Shown here piece by piece: positions 1-5,960 of a stretch of 64,000 bases of DNA. Position numbers and translations under genes: made by a program. Positions within the stretch are counted from its first letter, which is position 1. Each line of letters opens with the position of its first letter. The notes beneath the pieces were generated by a model. That model made no database searches, was not told the origin of the DNA, and saw only the letters and a list, made by a program, of their open reading frames with translations. The stretch spans positions 1-64,000 of the forward strand of contig NCGJ01000006.1 in assembly GCA_002281555.1 (NCBI GenBank). Reading direction: 5' to 3'. The stretch is from Hydrogenophilales bacterium 28-61-23 (GTDB taxonomy: Bacteria; Pseudomonadota; Gammaproteobacteria; Burkholderiales; Thiobacillaceae).

Positions 1-1
1 C

Positions 2-1870
2 TACAACCTGTGGGCGCAGGTGCTGGAATACTTCGACGCCTACCTCGTCGGCCTCACCGCCACGCCCGGCAAGCAGACCTTCGGCTTCTTCCACCAGAAT
101 CTGGTCATGGAATACAACCACGAAATGGCTGTGGCCGACGGCGTCAACGTCAACTACGACGTCTACCGCATCAAGACCGCCATCACCGAGGCCGGCTCCA
201 AGGTCGAAGCCGGCTACTACGTGGAAAAGCAGGAACGCGACACCCGCAAGACCCGCTGGGAAGAACTCGACGACGACTTCGCCTACGACCCCAACCAGCT
301 CGACCGCGACGTCGTCACCCCCGACCAGATCCGCACCATCGTGCGCACCTTCCGCGACAAGCTGTTCTGCGAAATCTTCCCCGGCCGCAGCGAAGTGCCG
401 AAAACGCTGATCTTCGCCAAGGACGACAACCACGCCGAGAACATCGTCGAAATCCTGCGCGAGGAATTCGGCAAGGGCAACGAATTCGCCCAGAAGATCA
501 CCTACCGCACCACCGGTGCCAGCCCCAAGGAACTCATCGCCGCTTTCCGCAACAGCTACCACCCGCGCATCGCCGTCACCGTCGACATGATCGCTACCGG
601 CACCGACATCAAGCCGGTGGAAATCGTCTTCTTCATGCGTGCCGTCAAATCGCGTGGCTTCTTCGAGCAGATGAAAGGCCGTGGCGTGCGCGTCATCAAG
701 CCCGACGACCTCAAGGCCGTCACCCCCGACGCCACCGCCAAGGATCACTTCGTCATCATCGACGCCGTCGGCGTGTGTGAGCAGGACAAGACCGACGCCC
801 GCCCCATGGAGAAAAAGCCCAGCGTCAGCTTCGAGCGCCTGCTGCAAGCCGTCGCCTTCGGCAACACCGAAGACGATGTCATCACCAGCATCGCCGGCCG
901 CCTGGCAAGAATGGAACACCGCATCAGTGCCGAAGACGATGCCAGGATTCGCACACTCAGCGGCGGCCTGGGCCTCAAAGACCTTGCCCACCAACTAGTC
1001 CAGTCACTTGATCCGGATGTTGCCTTCCTCCCCTCCCCCGCAGGCGGGGGAGGGGCTGGGGGAGAGGGTGTCTTTCTCCCCTCGCCCTTCGGGAGAGGGG
1101 CCGGGGGTGAGGGAGCGATGGCTCAAGCCCGCACCCAGGCCGCCAAACCCCTCTGCGACCCAGCCCTGCGCCAGTTGATCTTGGACATCAAAGCCAAGAA
1201 CGAACTCACCATCGACCACGTCAGCCAGGACTTGGTTTTAGAAGCCGGCTTCAGCCAGGCCGCCCTCGACCGCGCCCGTGGCCTGGTCCAATCCTTCGAG
1301 CAATTCATCGCCGACCACAAGGACGAAATCACCGCCCTGCAAATCCTCTACGCCAAGCCCTACAAACAACGCCTCACCTTCGAGGCCGTCAAGGAACTCG
1401 CCGACGCCATCGAAAAGCCGCCCTACCTGTGGAACGAGTCCCAGCTCTGGCAGGCCTATGCCGCGCTGGAAGCGAGCAAGGTCAAGGGCGCCAGCGGCAA
1501 ACGCATCCTCACCGACCTGGTATCGCTGGTGCGCTTCGCCATCCATCAGGACAACGAACTCGTTCCCTTCCCCGAGCGCGTCAACGCCAACTTCAAGGCG
1601 TGGCTGGCCACTCAACAACAACTCCCCTCTCCCGCAAGCGGGAGAGGGGCCGGGGGAGATGGAAAAGCGGGAGATGGCAGGTTCACCCCCGAACAAATGA
1701 AATGGCTGGAAATGATCCGCGACCACATCGCCGCCAACCTCGGCATCGAACCAGACGACTTCGAATATGCGCCCTTCGCCCAAGAGGGCGGCTTGGGCAA
1801 GGTGTACCAGCTTTTCGGCGATGAACTGAACAGCCTCATTGAGCAATTGAACGAGAGCTTGGCGGCATGA
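2..1870 (+). CDS. hsdR: Type I restriction enzyme R subunit (HsdR), 5' end outside window
   Basis: C-terminal part of the ATP-dependent translocase/endonuclease subunit of a type I restriction-modification complex; the reading frame is open from base 2. The helicase motif III segment GLTATP lies near the start. A second RecA-like domain follows, with TLIFAKDDNHAENI, then TVDMIATGTDIKP and the motif VI-like MKGRGVRVI. The last 250 residues form the helical C-terminal region that docks on the methylase. Two in-frame low-complexity inserts rich in PSPAGGG and GAGGEG are encoded by palindromic repeats and are foreign to the family. The gene ends ATGA. Its last 27 codons are repeated before hsdS, so the operon was rearranged here. 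The N-terminal nuclease domain is not visible. Confidence 0.95.
   Translation, partial: YNLWAQVLEYFDAYLVGLTATPGKQTFGFFHQNLVMEYNHEMAVADGVNVNYDVYRIKTAITEAGSKVEAGYYVEKQERDTRKTRWEELDDDFAYDPNQLDRDVVTPDQIRTIVRTFRDKLFCEIFPGRSEVPKTLIFAKDDNHAENIVEILREEFGKGNEFAQKITYRTTGASPKELIAAFRNSYHPRIAVTVDMIATGTDIKPVEIVFFMRAVKSRGFFEQMKGRGVRVIKPDDLKAVTPDATAKDHFVIIDAVGVCEQDKTDARPMEKKPSVSFERLLQAVAFGNTEDDVITSIAGRLARMEHRISAEDDARIRTLSGGLGLKDLAHQLVQSLDPDVAFLPSPAGGGGAGGEGVFLPSPFGRGAGGEGAMAQARTQAAKPLCDPALRQLILDIKAKNELTIDHVSQDLVLEAGFSQAALDRARGLVQSFEQFIADHKDEITALQILYAKPYKQRLTFEAVKELADAIEKPPYLWNESQLWQAYAALEASKVKGASGKRILTDLVSLVRFAIHQDNELVPFPERVNANFKAWLATQQQLPSPASGRGAGGDGKAGDGRFTPEQMKWLEMIRDHIAANLGIEPDDFEYAPFAQEGGLGKVYQLFGDELNSLIEQLNESLAA
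1028..1113. repeat. Two tandem palindromic GC-rich repeats inside hsdR
   Basis: Two adjacent copies (about 1028-1068 and 1076-1113) of a REP-like unit. Each has a CCCCTC arm, a short loop (CAGG or CTTC), a GAGGGG arm and a tail GGGGG(A/T)GAGGG. They are read through in frame and add about 30 residues (PSPAGGGG, GAGGEG, PSPFGRGAGGEG) to HsdR. Related units lie at 1622-1661 and 55731-55771. Confidence 0.85.
1622..1661. repeat. Palindromic GC-rich repeat inside hsdR (third copy)
   Basis: Same family as the pair at 1028-1113: CCCCTCTCCCGC, AA loop, GCGGGAGAGGGG, then the CCGGGGGAGATGG tail. Translated in frame as PSPASGRGAGGDG. Both arms are perfect complements, so the RNA can fold into a strong stem inside the message. 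Confidence 0.85.
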
Positions 1871-1893
1871 TCACAATGTCATTTCGCCCCATT

Positions 1894-1919
1894 TGTCATT
1901 TCGACCGAAGGGAGAAATC
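1894..1919 (+). repeat. 26-bp repeat, copy 1 (left TIR), carries a Shine-Dalgarno
   Basis: Unit starting TGTCATTTCGACC and ending GGGAGAAATC. Its AAGGGAG (1908-1914) lies 7 nt before the GTG at 1922, so the repeat supplies the ribosome-binding site for the GIY-YIG gene. Confidence 0.75.
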
Positions 1920-1921
1920 CT

Positions 1922-2278
1922 GTGCCTCGTGAACATCGCTACTTTGTTTACCTCCTTACCAACTGGAACAACAAAGTGATGTATGTCGGCATGACCAATG
2001 ACCTCATGCGCCGTGTATACGAACATAAGACCAAGGCCGTGCAAGGTTTCACGGAAAAATACAACGTGAACAGGCTGGTCTATTTCGAGGAGACATCAGA
2101 CGTCCACGCCGCAATCAGCCGCGAGAAGGAAATCAAGAAATGGCGGCGAGAAAAGAAGGACGCCTTGGTTATCCAGGCCAACCCGGAATGGCGTGATCTC
2201 AGCGAAAGCATTGGCCTGCCCTCCTGTCATCCCGCTCCCCGTCCCAACTGTCATTCCGACCAAAGGGAGGAATCTTGA
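1922..2278 (+). CDS. GIY-YIG nuclease domain protein (URI/UvrC-N type)
   Basis: Small single-domain GIY-YIG endonuclease of 118 residues. The family signature is clear: FVYLLTN at residues 8-14, then YVGMTNDLMRRVYEHK around 21-36 (Arg and Glu/His of the active-site region), and a C-terminal KKWRREKK basic stretch. The GTG start is chosen because an AAGGGAG from the upstream repeat is correctly spaced. The last residues (HSDQREES) are encoded by the second 26-bp repeat and are not part of the fold. The gene interrupts the hsdR-hsdS junction. Members of this family are common as stand-alone genes of unknown role; a nuclease activity here is known only by family. Confidence 0.85.
   Translation: MPREHRYFVYLLTNWNNKVMYVGMTNDLMRRVYEHKTKAVQGFTEKYNVNRLVYFEETSDVHAAISREKEIKKWRREKKDALVIQANPEWRDLSESIGLPSCHPAPRPNCHSDQREES
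2249..2274 (+). repeat. 26-bp repeat, copy 2, carries a Shine-Dalgarno
   Basis: Direct copy of the 1894 unit (TGTCATTCCGACC to GGGAGGAATC). It encodes the C-terminal HSDQREES of the GIY-YIG protein, and its GGGAGG is placed 7 nt before the ATG at 2278. With the inverted copy at 2295-2320 it can form a stem-loop. Confidence 0.75.
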
Positions 2279-2406
2279 TGCCCGCCAATACCAAGATTTC
2301 TCCCTTTGGTCGAAATGACAAATCTGGCTTGGAGAAGGTGTATCAGCTATTTGGCGACGAGCTGAACACGCTCATTGAACAATTGAACGAGAGCTTGGCG
2401 GCGTGA
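2278..2406 (+). pseudogene. Remnant of hsdR 3' end, translatable 42-codon ORF
   Basis: ATG 2278 overlaps the GIY-YIG stop (TGATG) and stays open to TGA 2406. From 2326 on it encodes GLEKVYQLFGDELN and onward, matching the HsdR C-terminus (1790-1870) over 81 bp without gaps. About 11 of the 81 bases differ, but only two residues do (G to E, S to T), so this is a diverged allele rather than a fresh duplication. Its stop overlaps the hsdS start as GTGA, which preserves the ancestral hsdR-hsdS coupling. It is probably kept because it carries that junction; whether a 42-residue peptide is made is unknown. Confidence 0.75.
2295..2320 (-). repeat. 26-bp repeat, copy 3 (right TIR, inverted)
   Basis: Reverse complement of the unit at 1894-1919 with one mismatch. 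It is read in frame at the start of the hsdR-tail ORF as KISPFGRND. Confidence 0.75.
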
Positions 2407-3782
2407 AATCTCGTTTACCGCCAGACTGGGCTATCTCGCCCTTGGGCGACTTGGCCACAGCGATTCAATACGGTTACACGGAAAAGGCACAACAAGAGCA
2501 GGTGGGGCCGCGGTTCCTGCGAATCACCGACATACAGAACGATTCCGTTGATTGGAACGAAGTGCCATTCTGTGTAATCGACGAAAAGAACAAAGAAAAG
2601 TATCGCTTGCAGCAGGGTGATCTTGTCTTTGCGAGAACGGGCGCGACGGTAGGAAAGAGCTTCTTGATTACGGGGTCGATCCCGGAATCTGTATTTGCTT
2701 CCTACTTGATTCGTGTTCGCCTGCGTGCCGACATTGAGCCCAAGTATGTTTCGTATTTCTTTCGTTCAAACGATTACTGGCGGCAAATAAGCGAAAGCCA
2801 GGCAGGGATTGGCCAGCCGAATGTCAATGGAAAGAAACTGGCGCAGATTCAGATTCCGCTTGCCCCCCTCGATCAACAAAAACGCATCGTCGCGGAAATC
2901 GAAAAACAATTCTCCCGCCTCGACGAAGCCGTCGCCAATCTCAAGCGCGTCAAGGCCAACCTCAAGCGCTACAAAGCCGCCGTCCTCAAAGCCGCCGTCG
3001 AAGGCCGCCTCGTCGAAACCGAAGCCGAGCGCGCCCGCCGCGAATGCCGCAGCTACGAGACCGGCGACCAACTCCTGCAACGCATCCTCGAAACCCGTCG
3101 CAGCCAGTGGCAAGGCAAGGGTAAATACAAAGAACCTGCCGCACCCGACACCACCGATCTGATCGAATTATCGGAGGGGTGGGTGTGGGCCAACTGTGGT
3201 GCGGTGCTTTCGGGCATTGAAGCAGGCGCCAGCTTCAAGTGCGTTGAACGACCTCCTGCCGAAGATGAAACTGGCGTCCTCAAGGTAAGCGCCGTGACGT
3301 GGGGGACGTTTAACGAATGGGAAAGCAAAACCTGTAGTGATCCTGACCGAATCGAAGAAGACTATTTAGTACGCCAAGGTGATTTTCTTTTTTCGCGAGC
3401 AAATACCATCGATCTGGTCGGTGCATGCGTCATCGTGCATAAGATAAGTAAGCGATTGATGCTTAGTGATAAAACACTGCGCTTCAAGATAGCCTCGTCA
3501 GTTAGCGAACAGTGGTTACTGATATGCCTTCGGACAAAGTTTGGGCGGGGCGAAATAGAACGTTTGGCAACTGGCAATCAAGAGTCAATGAGAAACATTG
3601 GCCAAGACCGTATTCGCCAAATTCGCATACCTCTGCCACCTATAGCCGAACAACACCGAATCGTCGCCGAAGTCGACCGCCGCCTCTCCCTCCTGCGCGT
3701 AACCGAAGCCCAGGTCAACGCCAACCTCCAGCGCGCCGAGCGCCTACGCCAGTCCATCCTGAGCAAGGTATTTTCAGCGTGA
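2403..3782 (+). CDS. hsdS: Type I restriction-modification specificity subunit HsdS
   Basis: DNA-recognition subunit of the type I complex, 459 residues, with the usual two-repeat layout. TRD1 spans about residues 5-150. A conserved helical spacer follows (LDQQKRIVAEIEKQFSRLDEA, then LKRVKANLKRYKAAVLKAAVEGRL). TRD2 starts near 245 (LSEGWVWANCGAVL), and a second helix (IAEQHRIVAEVDRRLSLL to SILSKVFSA) closes the protein. The GTG start overlaps the stop of the hsdR-tail remnant as GTGA. The region coding for TRD2 (about 3170-3600) is visibly more AT-rich than the flanking spacers, as expected if recognition domains are swapped by recombination. The target sequence cannot be read from the protein. 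Confidence 0.95.
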   Translation: MKSRLPPDWAISPLGDLATAIQYGYTEKAQQEQVGPRFLRITDIQNDSVDWNEVPFCVIDEKNKEKYRLQQGDLVFARTGATVGKSFLITGSIPESVFASYLIRVRLRADIEPKYVSYFFRSNDYWRQISESQAGIGQPNVNGKKLAQIQIPLAPLDQQKRIVAEIEKQFSRLDEAVANLKRVKANLKRYKAAVLKAAVEGRLVETEAERARRECRSYETGDQLLQRILETRRSQWQGKGKYKEPAAPDTTDLIELSEGWVWANCGAVLSGIEAGASFKCVERPPAEDETGVLKVSAVTWGTFNEWESKTCSDPDRIEEDYLVRQGDFLFSRANTIDLVGACVIVHKISKRLMLSDKTLRFKIASSVSEQWLLICLRTKFGRGEIERLATGNQESMRNIGQDRIRQIRIPLPPIAEQHRIVAEVDRRLSLLRVTEAQVNANLQRAERLRQSILSKVFSA

Positions 3783-3854
3783 CTAAACGGGGCTGGTTCG
3801 AATTGTGTTTAACCCCGCATCAGGAACTGCATGAACTGATGCGCTTACCCCATA

Positions 3855-3945
3855 TTTCTCTATTCAAGAAATAAGAATATTGACTTCAGTCTTCTGTGAA
3901 ACCTACTATCCGCGAACGATTTCTCATTTCATGAATAAAGAATAT
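3855..3945 (+). promoter_or_regulatory. Promoter with two flanking 26-bp operator-like direct repeats
   Basis: A sigma-70-like promoter, TTGACT (3880-3885), 18-bp spacer, TACTAT (3904-3909), lies between two direct repeats at 3855-3880 and 3920-3945. They share 21 of 26 positions, each starting TTTCTC, centred on the palindromic core TTCA(A/T)GAA and ending AAGAATAT. One copy abuts the -35 element and the other covers the probable transcription start up to the ATG at 3944. This layout suits autorepression by the HTH protein encoded immediately downstream, as known for AbiEi antitoxins. The operator role is an inference. Confidence 0.6.
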
Positions 3946-4480
3946 GGCTAAAGTCAGCAACCGGCAGGTGGCGCTGAAACCACAAGACCTTTATGTATTG
4001 CTGGCGTTGTTGAGCCGCGATGGCGCTAGCGCGAGCTATATGGAACTGGCGGAGCAAACCGGGCTGGCAATCTCGGCGGTGCATGGCGCGCTCAAGCGGG
4101 CGGCTACGGCGCGGCTTGCCATGTTTGAGGAACGTCGCCCGGTGGTGCTGAAACCGCAGTTGCAGGAGTTTGTGCTGCATGGCGCCAAGTATGCGTTTGC
4201 GCCGGTGTGGGGCACGCTGACGCGCGGCGTTCCCACGGCGTATGGCGCTGCGCCGTTGAACAGCGTCATTGCACCTTCGAGCGACCCGCTGCCGGTGTGG
4301 CCGCACGCCAAGGGCACGGTGCGCGGGCTGAGCCTGGCGCCGCTTTATCCATCTGTGCCCGATGCTGCGCTGAAGGACGAGCGCTTGTATGCCGTCCTGG
4401 CGCTGTTCGATGCGATCCGCAGCGGCCAGGCTCGCGAGCGCGAGGCCGCGCAGAAGCTGTTGGAGGCATTCTTTCGATGA
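3944..4480 (+). CDS. AbiEi-like winged-helix regulator/antitoxin candidate
   Basis: 178 residues. The first 70 (LKPQDLYVLLALLSRDG, SYMELAEQTGLAISAVHGALKRAATARL) predict a winged helix-turn-helix. The C-terminal part is a poorly defined domain ending in charged helices. The gene overlaps the next one, an AbiEii-like nucleotidyltransferase fragment, by ATGA. That order matches the AbiE abortive-infection/type IV toxin-antitoxin layout, where the first protein represses the pair and antagonises the second. Its promoter is bracketed by direct repeats that are plausible operators. It lies inside the hsd operon between hsdS and hsdM. Family assignment rests on the HTH and its partner, so AbiEi is a working name only. 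Confidence 0.6.
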   Translation: MAKVSNRQVALKPQDLYVLLALLSRDGASASYMELAEQTGLAISAVHGALKRAATARLAMFEERRPVVLKPQLQEFVLHGAKYAFAPVWGTLTRGVPTAYGAAPLNSVIAPSSDPLPVWPHAKGTVRGLSLAPLYPSVPDAALKDERLYAVLALFDAIRSGQAREREAAQKLLEAFFR

Positions 4481-4740
4481 GGATGCTGCATCCGAATCTG
4501 GCCAAAATTGAACTGGTTGCACATGCGCTCGGGGATTTGCGGGAGCAGTTGGTATTTGTCGGCGGCTGTGCAGTGGATTTGCTGCTGACCGACCCGGCCG
4601 CCGCGCCAGCGCGGGTGACTTACGATGTGGACCTGGTGGCGCAGGTGCCCGGCATGGTGTTTCCGGATGAATCGCTTGCCGCGCGGGTGAAGTTGTTGGC
4701 GCTGCGGTTCGAACAAATTGGGGAATTGGATCAAGCATGA
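4477..4740 (+). pseudogene. AbiEii-like nucleotidyltransferase, internally deleted
   Basis: 87 residues starting at the ATG that overlaps the upstream stop. The N-terminal half has the nucleotidyltransferase core: FVGGCAVDLLL at about 25-35 and YDVDL with paired aspartates near 50. Homologues are normally about 200 residues or more. Here, right after DLVAQVPG, the sequence jumps to FPDESLAARVKLLALRFEQI, which resembles the C-terminal tail of this type of protein. An in-frame internal deletion is therefore likely, and the catalytic domain would be non-functional. Its stop overlaps a fragment of an hsdM start (ATGA), which shows the ancestral gene order. Confidence 0.6.
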
Positions 4741-4901
4741 ACACCGCCAGCATCGTCCAGAACTCTGGGATTTATCGGGGCAGGCTCGCATTCCTCTTGC
4801 CCTATCAACACGGGTCTCTCCGCATGATGCCCAGCATTGGCCAGCCAGCACCCGGTGAATTCTTCAGACCACCTCCAGAAACATGCCCGATTTGGGTATA
4901 G
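4737..4901 (+). pseudogene. Broken 5' end of an hsdM gene
   Basis: The first 32 or so bases encode MNTASIVQ and match the start of the intact hsdM at 5957 (MNSASIVQKLWNY) almost exactly. One base is then lost from an A run, and the frame continues as unrelated sequence to a TAG at 4899-4901. The ATG overlaps the stop of the nucleotidyltransferase fragment as ATGA. This is the scar left where the MNT/HEPN module, carrying its own copy of hsdM, replaced or displaced the original methylase gene. Confidence 0.75.
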
Positions 4902-4919
4902 TCATGCCCAATATGGGTA
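4883..4919 (+). promoter_or_regulatory. Two tandem near-palindromic operator-like sites
   Basis: Two tandem 15-bp sites, ATGCCCGATTTGGGTA (from 4883) and ATGCCCAATATGGGTA (from 4904), share 13 or 14 positions. Each contains a CCC-N5-GGG-type dyad. They overlap the annotated 5' end of the HTH-nucleotidyltransferase gene and encode the odd repeated MPDLG and MPNMG in its N-terminus. They are likely the autoregulatory operator, which would place the true start at the third ATG (4913). Confidence 0.5.
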
Positions 4920-5548
4920 CACAGCTTCCCCTTTCCCCCAAGCAGGCATCTGCGCCGCGCCGGAGCGGCCTGGCCGATGCCTTGTTCACCGGTACGCAGC
5001 AGCGCGTGCTCGGCCTGCTCTTCGGTCAGCCGGGGCGGAGTTTCTATGCCACCGAATTGATCGGCCTGGCCGGCGCTGGCTCGGGGGCGGTGCAGCGCGA
5101 ACTGGCGCGTCTTTCGCAGTGCGGGCTGGTGACGGTGCGTGCGCTGGGCAATCAGAGGCATTACCAGGCCAATCCGGATTCGCCCTTGTTCGAGGAGTTG
5201 TCCAGCATCGTTCAGAAGACCGTCGGATTGGCCGAACCGCTGCGCGAGGCTCTGGCGCCGCTGGCAAAGCAGATCAGGGCGGCCTTCGTGTTTGGCTCGG
5301 TGGCCAAGCGGCAGGATACGGCAGCCAGCGACATCGACCTGATGCTCGTCAGCGACGAGCTGGTTTATGCGGATGTCTTCCGGGTTCTGGAGCCGATGAA
5401 TACCCAGCTTGGCCGGACGGTGAATCCGACCATCCTGACCCGAAAGGAGCTGGCCAAGCGCGTCGCCGAGGACAACGCCTTCGTCGTCCGCGTTCTGTCC
5501 CAGCCCAAGCTGTGGCTGTTTGGTGGGGAAGATGACCTCGCCGTTTGA
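4883..5548 (+). CDS. HTH-MNT protein (winged helix plus minimal nucleotidyltransferase)
   Basis: 221 residues if started at 4883; starts at 4904 or 4913 are also possible because the first 10 codons lie in the operator-like repeats. Residues about 30-95 form a winged helix (FYATELIGLAGAGSGAVQRELARL). The MNT nucleotidyltransferase fold follows, with FVFGSVAKRQDTAASDIDLMLVSD at about 130-153, giving the GS and DxD metal-binding signature. It overlaps the HEPN gene by 17 bp. HEPN/MNT pairs are a widespread toxin-antitoxin class in which the MNT protein inactivates the HEPN toxin. Placement directly before hsdM, with coupled starts, suggests it acts as an add-on to the restriction island. Confidence 0.8.
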   Translation: MPDLGIVMPNMGTQLPLSPKQASAPRRSGLADALFTGTQQRVLGLLFGQPGRSFYATELIGLAGAGSGAVQRELARLSQCGLVTVRALGNQRHYQANPDSPLFEELSSIVQKTVGLAEPLREALAPLAKQIRAAFVFGSVAKRQDTAASDIDLMLVSDELVYADVFRVLEPMNTQLGRTVNPTILTRKELAKRVAEDNAFVVRVLSQPKLWLFGGEDDLAV

Positions 5549-5960
5549 CAATCTGGTCGGCCCCGGCAAGCCGCTCAAGGCCGAGCCGCCGGACGCGCAG
5601 GAGTTCGCCGGTCTGGTGCGCTCGGGCAAGGCACGGTTGCAGGACGCGGACAGCAAAGGCCTTGCACTGGAGAGTCGCTTCGATCTGGCTTACAACGCCG
5701 CACATGCCTTGTGCCTGGCGGCGCTGCGCTGGCACGGTTACCGTTCCGGCAACCGCTACATCGTGTTTCAGTTGCTGCCGCACACGCTGGGCCTCGGCCC
5801 CGAGGTATGGCGGGTGCTGTCCAAGTGCCATGACATTCGCAACCTCGGCGAGTATGAGGGCGCCCTGAATGTGGACGAGCGTATCGTCACCGACCTCATC
5901 GCTGCTTCTAAGGCAGTGGCCGCCAGGGTGGATACCCTGCCGCCAATTGGAAAACCATGA
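5532..5960 (+). CDS. HEPN-domain protein, partner of the MNT protein
   Basis: 142 residues from ATG 5532; an upstream TTG at 5520 in the same frame is less likely. The helical protein contains RFDLAYNAAHALCLAALRW near residues 48-66 and CHDIRNLGEYEG near 105-116, matching HEPN helices 2 and 4. The usual RNase signature RX4-6H is not obvious: at the expected place the motif reads R-N-L-G-E-Y, with tyrosine where a histidine is common, so RNase activity is uncertain. It overlaps the MNT gene by 17 bp and hsdM by 4 bp. Role by family: toxin of a HEPN/MNT pair. Confidence 0.75.
   Translation: MTSPFDNLVGPGKPLKAEPPDAQEFAGLVRSGKARLQDADSKGLALESRFDLAYNAAHALCLAALRWHGYRSGNRYIVFQLLPHTLGLGPEVWRVLSKCHDIRNLGEYEGALNVDERIVTDLIAASKAVAARVDTLPPIGKP

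Larger units (their letters stand above)
1894..2320 (+). mobile_element. Putative GIY-YIG cassette bounded by 26-bp terminal inverted repeats
   Basis: The left end 1894-1919 (starts TGTCATTTCGACC, ends GGGAGAAATC) and the right end 2295-2320 are the same 26-bp unit in opposite orientation, with one mismatch. A third, direct copy lies at 2249-2274. The only gene between them is the GIY-YIG endonuclease. The cassette sits exactly between two copies of the hsdR 3' end and splits the hsdR-hsdS junction. Reading this as a mobile unit is an inference; no flanking short target-site duplication is evident other than the 81-bp hsdR tail repeat. Confidence 0.55.

Noticed and set aside
1867..1932. A 21-codon frame starting at the ATGA of hsdR.
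   Set aside because: It is mostly repeat sequence and has no support as a gene; it may only help translation reach the next start.
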